NCBI GenBank assembly: GCA_002496475.1
Contig: DAJV01000135.1
Location: 1 to 17,836, forward strand
DNA: 17,836 nucleotides
Reading direction: 5' to 3'
DNA from: Vulcanisaeta sp. UBA163
Lineage (GTDB): Archaea; Thermoproteota; Thermoprotei; Thermoproteales; Thermocladiaceae
This document shows positions 1 through 5,771 of the stretch, in pieces. Both the position numbers and the translations under genes were made by a program. Below the pieces are notes generated by a model. It did no database searches. It was not told where the DNA came from and was given only the letters and a program-made list of their open reading frames with translations. How positions within the stretch are numbered: position 1 is the first letter of the stretch; each line of letters opens with the position of its first letter.

Positions 1-189
1 GCACGTGGCTAATTTATAGGGGCGCCAGGGCTAAGGTGGATTATTTCTATATTATGGGGATTGTTTAACTATGGGTATTGGTGGGTAGGCTTGGGGGTAT
101 GGTATTAAGGTGTGTGATGTGATTGAGTGCAATGCGTCACGTGCTTGTGCTTATCACGGTGTTTAAATGAAACCTAGAGGTGTTATTAA
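1..189. other. Left-end intergenic stretch without a convincing gene
   Basis: No open frame of believable length or composition is seen on either strand. On the plus strand a 21-codon open run entering from the left edge closes with TAA at 66-68 and could be the C-terminal tail of an upstream gene (residues begin TWLIYRGARAK), but so short a run is easily random. The stretch ends in the TATA box that precedes the candidate RNA. Confidence 0.5.
162..168 (+). promoter_or_regulatory. TATA box before the candidate structured RNA
   Basis: TTTAAAT preceded by a short CACGG stretch is a good archaeal TATA box. Initiation about 26 nt downstream of its centre predicts a transcript starting near 190, three bases before the first base of the long-range stem described for the next feature. 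No start codon or open frame follows at that spacing. Confidence 0.5.
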
Positions 190-490
190 CCATCCCTAGT
201 GCCTTGAATACGCCCAGGACTACCACGGGCAGGATTATTGAGAGAGTAAAAAAGTCACCATACAACGAAGTAGCACCCATCAAAGGAACGTAACCCCTGA
301 AACCTCGGGGAACCCCGCCATGAGGGGCAGGGAGGAGGTCAGTTGCCTGCTTAGTTATTTGGGTTGCTCGGGCGTGAGCACCGTCTAGGGAAACTTAATC
401 ACCGAATTGTGCTACATAAGGTATCAGGTTCATTACTGACGAGGCGCATTATTAATATAGAGAAGTAAGCTAAGGCCCGCTAGGGACTTG
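190..490 (+). ncRNA. Candidate structured non-coding RNA, about 300 nt, unknown family
   Basis: The two ends pair: 193-205 (TCCCTAGTGCCTT) is complementary to 472-486, giving 13 base pairs including one G-U, with a two-base bulge at 476-477. The predicted start from the upstream TATA box (about 190) matches the 5' end of this helix. Inside lie further hairpins: 212-215/227-230; CTG plus ACCTC (298-305) with GAGGTCAG (335-342), or alternatively GTCAGT (338-343) with ACTGAC (435-440); 317-331 with 346-350 (GCAGG/CCTGC); and a strong hairpin at 362-382 (TGCTC/GAGCA plus a GG/CC extension). No protein reading frame covers the stretch. I could not match it to RNase P RNA, SRP RNA, tRNA or rRNA: their invariant motifs are missing. 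Pairing was found by eye, so the fold is provisional. Confidence 0.4.
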
Positions 491-558
491 ATGCAGGGAA
501 TACTTATGTATGGAATAGGTAAATTAAGTAGTTTCTAATTCACTGGCTCGGGAGTGCT

Positions 559-1338
559 GTGGAGTACACCATAATAGTTGATTCACGGGAGTACGAAACA
601 GCAGAGGAGGTGATTAAGTGGATTAAGAGGTTTGGTTGTAGTGTCATTCCTCGTAAACTGGATATTGGTGATTACGTACTACCCAATAATATTGGCATTG
701 AACGTAAGAGGGCCATGGATTTCATTTCCTCGATAGTTGATGGCAGGTTATTTGAACAGAGCAGGGAACTAATACGTGCCTTCAGTAGAGCATACGTGGT
801 TGTTGAGGGCGATTTATGGAGGGCCCTTGGTAGGAGGGAGGTTCATAGGCACTCCATACTTGGTGCATTGAGTACGTTAATTGATATGGGGATTAGGGTG
901 ATTTATACACCTGATGAGGAAGGCACGGCCTACATAATGAAGTCATTGATAGAGAGATCAGGCAATAAGGGCATTAAGGCAATACCGGTGAAGAAGGGTG
1001 AGACCATAAGGGATGCGCAAATTCAATTCCTATCATCATTACCAGGCATAGGGCCGAGGAGGGCCGAGGCCTTGCTGAGGGTGTTTGGAACACCTCTTGA
1101 GACTTTAAACAACTTGGGGCAGTGGTCCAGGAGGGTTGATAACATTAATGAAAATTTGGTGAGTCTTGTTAGAAAGGTGCTAACCACTAGGTATGGCGAG
1201 GAATCTAATAACTCGGTAATTACCATTGACGAGGCTGTTAAGGAAATTAGTGAGGATACTGGTAATGAGGATAATAAAAAGGAGGGAGATAGTATTAATA
1301 ATAGGCGTAATATAATGGATTTCCTCGGTGGTAAATAA
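559..1338 (+). CDS. xpf: XPF/ERCC4-type structure-specific endonuclease (short crenarchaeal form)
   Basis: Cuts branched DNA such as 3' flaps and fork structures in repair and fork processing. The ERCC4 nuclease core is clear: D8, R10-E11, GDY at 37-39, then ERK at 48-50 with D54, the family's GD...ERKxxxD active-site signature. A helix-hairpin-helix follows (LPGIGPRRAEALL, residues 161-173) for DNA binding. At 259 residues it is the helicase-less crenarchaeal form, which in Sulfolobus needs the PCNA clamp. The tail fits that: after an acidic linker (about 208-247) the last residues RRNIMDFL (249-256) look like a PCNA-interacting peptide. The start is GTG at 559, with GGAG four bases before it and an A/T-rich TTTCTAA about 23 nt upstream. 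The next gene begins directly after its stop codon. Confidence 0.95.
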   Translation: MEYTIIVDSREYETAEEVIKWIKRFGCSVIPRKLDIGDYVLPNNIGIERKRAMDFISSIVDGRLFEQSRELIRAFSRAYVVVEGDLWRALGRREVHRHSILGALSTLIDMGIRVIYTPDEEGTAYIMKSLIERSGNKGIKAIPVKKGETIRDAQIQFLSSLPGIGPRRAEALLRVFGTPLETLNNLGQWSRRVDNINENLVSLVRKVLTTRYGEESNNSVITIDEAVKEISEDTGNEDNKKEGDSINNRRNIMDFLGGK

Positions 1339-1518
1339 ATGGTAATCACATGCCCATATTGCGGCATGAATAATTGGGCCATGGTTCAATTCCTCAGTAA
1401 AAGAGGTAGTGAAAACTTCATTGTGGTATGTCGTTGTAATAATTGCGGTAAAATCTTTTATTTATATAAAACAAAATTCTCAACATTAACATATAAATTG
1501 GAGGATTCAGGTCTCTAA
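1339..1518 (+). CDS. Small zinc-ribbon protein, 59 aa
   Basis: The frame opens with ATG immediately after the TAA of the XPF gene, with no spacer, so the two are surely co-transcribed and probably translationally coupled. The protein begins MVITCPYCGMNN and carries C5-x2-C8, then C31-x-C33-x2-C36 in the segment VVCRCNNCGKIFY, a typical zinc ribbon of the kind seen in transcription elongation factors (Elf1, TFS) and other small archaeal nucleic-acid binding proteins. No other domain fits in this length. Function is not recognised. The position suggests a role in DNA repair or transcription with XPF, which is inference only. The ordered cysteines, the clean ATG and the position argue against a chance frame. 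Confidence 0.8.
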   Translation: MVITCPYCGMNNWAMVQFLSKRGSENFIVVCRCNNCGKIFYLYKTKFSTLTYKLEDSGL

Positions 1519-1558
1519 TACACTTAGTAATATTCATGTGTAAAAAGAGGAAAAATCC

Positions 1559-1565
1559 TTAAATA
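1559..1565 (+). promoter_or_regulatory. TATA box of the histone gene
   Basis: TTAAATA lies in an A/T-rich context after a purine-rich BRE-like stretch (GAGGAAAAA). Its centre is 26 nt before the ATG at 1588, so the histone message should be leaderless. No Shine-Dalgarno sequence is present. Confidence 0.65.
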
Positions 1566-1587
1566 CTTACCTTGAATAGCAATATTA

Positions 1588-1818
1588 ATGCCTGAATTAC
1601 CACTGGCACCAATAGATAGAATTTTTCATAAAGCTGGTGCTGAAAGAGTCGGTGAAGATGCAATACAAGCATTGAGAGATGTCCTTGAATATATTGGGTT
1701 TGACATAGCAACAAAGAGTATAGAATTGGCGAGACATGCCGGTAGAAAGACAGTAACTGCTGATGATGTTAAGACAGCAATTAGAATTTTGAGATGCATT
1801 CCAGCACCCACCTCTTAA
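1588..1818 (+). CDS. Archaeal histone (HMf-like histone fold)
   Basis: A DNA-wrapping chromatin protein. The 76 residues form one histone fold: helix 1 (about 5-16, APIDRIFHKAG), long helix 2 (about 22-50) ending HAGRKT (50-55), whose RKT loop contacts DNA, and helix 3 beginning TADDVKTAIR (57-66). It aligns along its length with Methanothermus HMfA/HMfB. After the fold there is a short tail, RCIPAPTS, with a cysteine at 70; HMf proteins usually end about seven residues earlier. Histones occur in only some crenarchaea, among them Thermoproteales relatives such as Caldivirga and Vulcanisaeta. The gene stands alone, transcribed from its own TATA box, and converges on the decarboxylase gene. Confidence 0.95.
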   Translation: MPELPLAPIDRIFHKAGAERVGEDAIQALRDVLEYIGFDIATKSIELARHAGRKTVTADDVKTAIRILRCIPAPTS

Positions 1819-1855
1819 TGATGTGGAATTGAAAGAAATTTTAAAATAAATATAA

Positions 1856-2248
1856 TTAATCACTCGACCTGTCTGCGTGGTCAACTACATATCTTCTGGG
1901 CTTGAGGACACTCACTATATAGTTAAATGCCTTATCGGGCATACTATGATCTCCACAGGTATATACATCAACAGATGCAAATCTATAGACAGGCCACGTA
2001 TGTATTGCAATATGGCTCTCCACAACTAGGGCAAGTACACTGACTCCCTCCTTATCACCGTTTATGAACCTCCAGGACTTAACCTCAACCAAGTGTACAT
2101 TGGCTATTTCGGCGGCCTTAATAACCAGCAACCGCAGGAAGTTTTCATCACTTAAGAGACCTGGGTCAATACCGTATAGATTACCATATACGTGCTTACC
2201 AATCACCCCATTTGACCTTTCATATTCCAGCTGGGATGTTGTAGACAT
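1856..2248 (-). CDS. Pyruvoyl-dependent decarboxylase, AdoMetDC family (arginine or AdoMet decarboxylase proenzyme)
   Basis: A polyamine-pathway enzyme made as a proenzyme that cuts itself to form a pyruvoyl cofactor. The motif ESHIAIHTWP (77-86) has the self-cleavage site between E77 and S78, with H83 for processing, and C98 in TCGD is the conserved catalytic cysteine. The length of 130 residues is normal for the short class 1 AdoMetDC family. In crenarchaea this family has two members: true S-adenosylmethionine decarboxylase and a descendant that decarboxylates arginine to agmatine. The N-terminal segment GKHVYGNLYG (17-26) looks to me more like the arginine-decarboxylating branch, but I cannot decide without an alignment. 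It is transcribed divergently from the methyltransferase gene, with a TATA box about 24 nt before the ATG. Confidence 0.9.
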   Translation of the reverse strand: MSTTSQLEYERSNGVIGKHVYGNLYGIDPGLLSDENFLRLLVIKAAEIANVHLVEVKSWRFINGDKEGVSVLALVVESHIAIHTWPVYRFASVDVYTCGDHSMPDKAFNYIVSVLKPRRYVVDHADRSSD

Positions 2249-2267
2249 GGCTTTATGTTCTAAAACC

Positions 2268-2290
2268 CGTTAATACATACCTTTTTAAAA
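2268..2290. promoter_or_regulatory. Divergent promoter region between decarboxylase and methyltransferase
   Basis: On the minus strand TATTAACG (2268-2275) lies 24 nt before the decarboxylase ATG. On the plus strand TTTTTAAAA (2282-2290), almost its own reverse complement, lies about 26 nt before position 2312 and would give the methyltransferase message an 11 nt leader. The two opposed initiation complexes would have to share about 20 bp, so they may compete. Confidence 0.45.
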
Positions 2291-2322
2291 TCTTTTTCCT
2301 TTAGATAAAGAGAATATTGATC

Positions 2323-2781
2323 ATGACTGCGCCCTATGTACCTACGCCGCGCGACGTAGCCATTGAAATGCTTAAACTAGCTAATGTGAGACCTGGTGAG
2401 GTTGTTGTTGATCCAGGTGCTGGCGAGTGTGGTATTGTTACGCTAGCTGTTACTGTGTTTAATACAATTGGTATTGGCATTGAGATTAATCCAGTACTTG
2501 TTAAGTCATGTATTAAGTCTTTCGAGAAGTTGGGACTGAGGGGCAGGGCCTACGTTGTTTGGGGTGACCTATTTGACTTTGATTATTCAATAGCCGATGT
2601 CGTAACCTTATACCTAGGTAGTGACATTAATGGGAAACTAAGACCGAAGTTAATGGGAGAGCTTAAGCGCGGTTCTCGTATTGTTAGTCATGACTTCGAG
2701 GTCCCTGGCCTAAGGCCCATCAAATCAGTAATTATTAGGGGACCGTTTAGGGAACATAGGGTTTATTTGTATATTATTTAG
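2323..2781 (+). CDS. Crenarchaeal protein lysine methyltransferase (aKMT4/Dot1-like)
   Basis: A class I SAM-dependent methyltransferase of 152 residues that resembles Sulfolobus aKMT4, a broad protein lysine methyltransferase related to eukaryotic histone methyltransferase Dot1. Shared landmarks are the opening PYVPTP (4-9), motif I VVDPGAGECG (28-37), the acidic residue after strand 2 in GIEINP (52-57), the LRPKL and ELKRGSRIVSHDFE region (106-126) and the ending VYLYII. Motif I is altered: a cysteine stands where DxGxGxG normally has its third glycine. The start is taken as ATG 2323, which gives the family N-terminus; TTG 2317 in the same frame is less likely. Dph2 follows after 2 bp, so the two form an operon. 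Substrates are unknown; the histone gene 500 bp away and DNA-binding proteins are candidates. Confidence 0.88.
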   Translation: MTAPYVPTPRDVAIEMLKLANVRPGEVVVDPGAGECGIVTLAVTVFNTIGIGIEINPVLVKSCIKSFEKLGLRGRAYVVWGDLFDFDYSIADVVTLYLGSDINGKLRPKLMGELKRGSRIVSHDFEVPGLRPIKSVIIRGPFREHRVYLYII

Positions 2782-2783
2782 TT

Positions 2784-3833
2784 GTGGTTGCCGTGAATAG
2801 TAATGGAGAATTGACGGAAATAATGGAAGGTTCTTTCCTATTGCCACTTAGGAAGATTGAGGATATTGTCAATGAGTATGGAAAGGGCGATAAGGTGCTC
2901 ATCGAGACTCCCCTTGGTTTTAAGGGCGTTGGGTTAGAGTTAGTGCGGTACCTGTCCAAGAAGGGCTTCAATGCTTATTTAAATGGCCGCAGCGTGTGGG
3001 GCGCCTGTGATTTCTCTGCGGTTAGTGATTACCAACTTATTATTCACCTAGGTCATGCATTACCACCTAATATATTTCATATTATAAATAATAATCTTAG
3101 GATTGTTGAACAGGAGCGTAATGACGATGTAATAAGCATAAAGATTCGTAATAATTCCCAGGTGGTTTTTGCCGCAGTTTATTATAAGCCACAGCCCGAG
3201 TTATTAGCTAGGCTTAGAGAAAACGTGAAAGGGATTGTTGAGGCTAACCATGGTATGCTTATTGCGTACGCGTTGCCGTATAGGTTGTATGCCCGTGAAA
3301 TTGCGGGTATGTTTGGTTTATCTATTGCGCCTGGTCCCATAACCGGCTGCTTCATTCAGTTTCCAATATCAAGCCCAGTACTATTCATAGGCTCTGGTTA
3401 CTTCTACCCATTAACATTTAAGTTGCTAAGACCGAGAGCAACGGTTTACCTACTGGATGTCTTTAGAAATGTGGTTGAGGACATGGAGTATGTATACCGC
3501 AGATACTTAGCAATGAAGGTCAAGGCGCTTGATGAATTCAAAAATGCTAGGCTTGTGGGTATCGTCGTATCAAGGAAACCAGGTCAGCTTAGGCAGGATT
3601 TAGTTAACCCATTAATTAAAAGAATAAGGGAGTTGGGTAAGGACTTCGTTATTATTGACTTGGATGAAATTTCGCCCGACCTTATTAATAACCTGCCCGT
3701 AGATGCTGTGATAAACACCGCATGCCCAAGGGTGGGTATTGATGACCTAGACAGATTCATTAAGCCTGTTGTCAATGCCGGTGATATCCTTAAGACAAAT
3801 ACCCTCGACCTAAACAACCTACTGGTTTGGTAG
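2784..3833 (+). CDS. dph2: Diphthamide biosynthesis enzyme Dph2 (radical SAM-type 3-amino-3-carboxypropyl transferase)
   Basis: Carries out the first step of diphthamide formation: moving the 3-amino-3-carboxypropyl group from S-adenosylmethionine to a histidine of elongation factor 2. Archaeal Dph2 is a homodimer holding a [4Fe-4S] cluster on three widely spaced cysteines, and all three are seen: C75 in WGACD, C189 in GPITGC and C314 in NTACPRVGIDD. The length of 349 residues is normal. The start is GTG 2784, two bases after the methyltransferase stop; a second GTG at 2793 is possible. The operon joins two protein-modifying enzymes that both use SAM. Its stop at 3831-3833 is followed by the 258 bp region before the thermosome gene. 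Confidence 0.95.
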   Translation: MVAVNSNGELTEIMEGSFLLPLRKIEDIVNEYGKGDKVLIETPLGFKGVGLELVRYLSKKGFNAYLNGRSVWGACDFSAVSDYQLIIHLGHALPPNIFHIINNNLRIVEQERNDDVISIKIRNNSQVVFAAVYYKPQPELLARLRENVKGIVEANHGMLIAYALPYRLYAREIAGMFGLSIAPGPITGCFIQFPISSPVLFIGSGYFYPLTFKLLRPRATVYLLDVFRNVVEDMEYVYRRYLAMKVKALDEFKNARLVGIVVSRKPGQLRQDLVNPLIKRIRELGKDFVIIDLDEISPDLINNLPVDAVINTACPRVGIDDLDRFIKPVVNAGDILKTNTLDLNNLLVW

Positions 3834-3925
3834 CGAAGTTTGGTTTGGATAAGTTATTATATTTCTTAGTTTCCCTATGTTTCTTTTCCCTGCCCTATCG
3901 CGGCTTCATTCTTTAGTTCAAGAAT

Positions 3926-3940
3926 ACCTATTGAATAGGT
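3926..3940. repeat. Perfect inverted repeat (7+1+7) between dph2 and the thermosome gene
   Basis: ACCTATT, one G, then AATAGGT. It lies about 90 bp after dph2 and 120 bp before the TATA box of the thermosome gene. It could be a binding site for a dimeric regulator. A one-base loop makes it a poor RNA hairpin, so a terminator is unlikely. Confidence 0.5.
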
Positions 3941-4009
3941 GAACCCACACTTTTCATTTGCCTGGGGGATTTAAATTCACCATGTGATCGCCGGCGCTGG
4001 CAATAGCTA

Positions 4010-4042
4010 AGGAATACCCAACAAGCCGCAACGGCTATTCCT
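4010..4042 (+). promoter_or_regulatory. Hairpin-forming element upstream of the thermosome promoter
   Basis: AGGAATA (4010-4016) pairs with TATTCCT (4036-4042), and inside it GCCG (4025-4028) pairs with CGGC (4032-4035) around a CAA loop. The two stems stack directly on the 3' side and leave an eight-base bulge on the 5' side. It ends 19 bp before the thermosome TATA box. Another TATA-like element (ATTTAAAT, 3969-3976) stands about 38 bp upstream of it, so a short separate transcript is possible. It could equally be a heat-response operator. Confidence 0.35.
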
Positions 4043-4061
4043 GGTTCTGTGAAAAGAAAGG

Positions 4062-4069
4062 TTTTTATA
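4062..4069 (+). promoter_or_regulatory. TATA box (with BRE) of the thermosome gene
   Basis: TTTTTATA, preceded by the purine-rich BRE-like AAAGAAAGG, lies with its centre 26 nt before the ATG at 4092. This is the strongest promoter by eye in the window and predicts a leaderless message, in keeping with an abundant chaperonin. Confidence 0.7.
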
Positions 4070-4091
4070 GAAGTGCTTTACGGACTCGCCG

Positions 4092-5771
4092 ATGAGTAGC
4101 GGTACACAGGCATATCTCGCACAGATCGGCGGAGTACCAGTTTTAGTTCTAAAGGAGGGCACACAGAGGGCTTTTGGTAAGGAGGCAATGAGAATAAACA
4201 TAATGGTTGCAAAGGCTGTTGCTGAGGTTATGAAATCAACACTCGGCCCTAAGGGCATGGATAAGATGCTGATTGACAGTCTTGGTGACATAACGATTAC
4301 TAATGACGGAGCCACAATACTCAATGAAATGGACGTCCAGCACCCAATCGGTAAGCTACTAGTTGAGATTTCTAAGACGCAGGATGACGAGGTTGGTGAC
4401 GGAACAACAACTGCCGTCATACTGGCCGGCGCACTACTTGAGGAGGCTGAGAAATTACTTGACAAGAACATACACCCGACCGTAGTAGTTTCAGGCTTTA
4501 AGAAGGCCCTTGATAATGCAACTGAGCACCTAAGGAAGATAGCCGTTCCCATAAAGAGGGATGACGTGACTACACTAAAGAAGGTGGCATCCACAGCAAT
4601 GCACGGTAAGATAAGCGAAACCGTTAAGGACTACTTTGCGGAGCTAGCCGTTAAGGCAATGCTACAAGTGGCTGAGGAGAGAAATGGAAAATGGATTGCC
4701 GATCTGGATAATGTGCAGATCGTTAAGAAACACGGTGGTGCTCTCGAGGATACTCAATTGGTTTATGGTATAGTTGTTGACAAGGAAGTAGTGCATGCGG
4801 CAATGCCTAAGAGGGTTGTTAACGCCAAGATTGCTTTACTCGATGCACCACTTGAAGTTGAAAAGCCTGAGATTGATGCGGAGATTAGGATTAATGACCC
4901 CAACCAGATAAGAGCGTTCCTCGAGGAGGAGGAGAACATATTGAAGTCCTACGTTGATAAATTCAAGGCCCTTGGAGTGAATGCGGTCTTCACAACAAAG
5001 GGCATTGATGATATGGCCCAGTACTACCTAGCTAAGGCAGGTATACTTGCCGTCAGGAGGGTTAAGAGGAGTGACATTGAGAAGCTTGTTAGGGCAACAG
5101 GTGGTAGATTAGTGACTAACATCGAGGACATGACTGAGGCAGACCTCGGCTTCGCTGGCTTAATTGAGGAGAGGAGAATTGGAGATGAGAAGATGGTGTT
5201 CGTTGAGCAGTGCAAGAACCCGAAGGCAGTAAGCATCCTGATCAGGGGTGGCTTTGAGAGGCTTGTTGACGAGGCCGAGAGGAACCTAACGGATGCACTT
5301 AGTGTGGTGTCTGATGTTATTGAGGAGCCTTACGTAGTACCTGGCGGTGGAGCACCTGAGATGGAGGTTGCCAAGGTCGTTAGGCAGTTCGCAGCCAAGG
5401 TTAGTGGCAGGGAGCAGTATGCCGTTGAGGCCTTTGCCAATGCCGTTGAAGTAGTACCAAAGACACTCGCCGAGAATGCCGGTCTAGATGCAGTTGATGT
5501 ATTGACTGAGCTTAGGCATATACATGAGAGTAAGGAGGATGGATGGAAGTACGGCATTAACGCCTTCACTGGAAAGGTCTCTGACATGTGGGCTATTGAT
5601 GTAATAGAACCACTATCTGTCAAGTTACAGGCACTTAAGGCTGCAGTTGAGGCCACAACAATGGTACTTAGGATTGATGAGATAATTGCCGCAAGTAAGG
5701 TGGAGGGTGGAAAGAAGGAGGAGGGTAAGGAGGGCGGCGAGGTTGGAGGCTCTCCAGGTTCATTTGAGTAA
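4092..5771 (+). CDS. ths: Thermosome subunit (group II chaperonin)
   Basis: A subunit of the cytoplasmic double-ring chaperonin that folds proteins with ATP. All signature segments are in place: LGPKGMDKML (51-60), NDGATIL (71-77), GDGTTTAV (102-109) with the ATP-binding aspartate, and the C-terminal equatorial part PGGGAPEMEVA. At 559 residues it is full length. The C-terminus is a charged glycine-rich tail (about 536-559, GGKKEEGKEGG and onward) rather than the GGM repeats common in other thermosomes; such tails project into the cavity. Which paralogue (alpha, beta or gamma) cannot be told. Its 3' end overlaps the convergent membrane protein gene by 12 bp. Confidence 0.98.
   Translation: MSSGTQAYLAQIGGVPVLVLKEGTQRAFGKEAMRINIMVAKAVAEVMKSTLGPKGMDKMLIDSLGDITITNDGATILNEMDVQHPIGKLLVEISKTQDDEVGDGTTTAVILAGALLEEAEKLLDKNIHPTVVVSGFKKALDNATEHLRKIAVPIKRDDVTTLKKVASTAMHGKISETVKDYFAELAVKAMLQVAEERNGKWIADLDNVQIVKKHGGALEDTQLVYGIVVDKEVVHAAMPKRVVNAKIALLDAPLEVEKPEIDAEIRINDPNQIRAFLEEEENILKSYVDKFKALGVNAVFTTKGIDDMAQYYLAKAGILAVRRVKRSDIEKLVRATGGRLVTNIEDMTEADLGFAGLIEERRIGDEKMVFVEQCKNPKAVSILIRGGFERLVDEAERNLTDALSVVSDVIEEPYVVPGGGAPEMEVAKVVRQFAAKVSGREQYAVEAFANAVEVVPKTLAENAGLDAVDVLTELRHIHESKEDGWKYGINAFTGKVSDMWAIDVIEPLSVKLQALKAAVEATTMVLRIDEIIAASKVEGGKKEEGKEGGEVGGSPGSFE

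Noticed and set aside
3..68. C-terminal end of an upstream gene
   Set aside because: A 21-codon open run closing at 66-68 is too short to tell from chance, and no family is recognisable.
190..490. RNase P RNA or SRP RNA
   Set aside because: A GGAGGAGGTC stretch (331-340) recalls conserved region I of RNase P RNA and the closed ends fit, but the near-invariant ACAGAA...GGCTTA region is not found near the 3' end. The SRP helix 8 motif with GGAA loop and GGAGCAGC is also absent. The type T RNase P RNA of this lineage keeps a conventional catalytic domain, so absence of the motif weighs against it.
1023..1382. Minus-strand frames under the XPF and histone genes
   Set aside because: They are complements of genes with clear family motifs, with leucine/serine-rich shadow composition and no promoter.
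4007..4594. Minus-strand 195-codon frame over the thermosome start
   Set aside because: Serine-rich shadow of the thermosome gene; no domain, and it would span the thermosome promoter.
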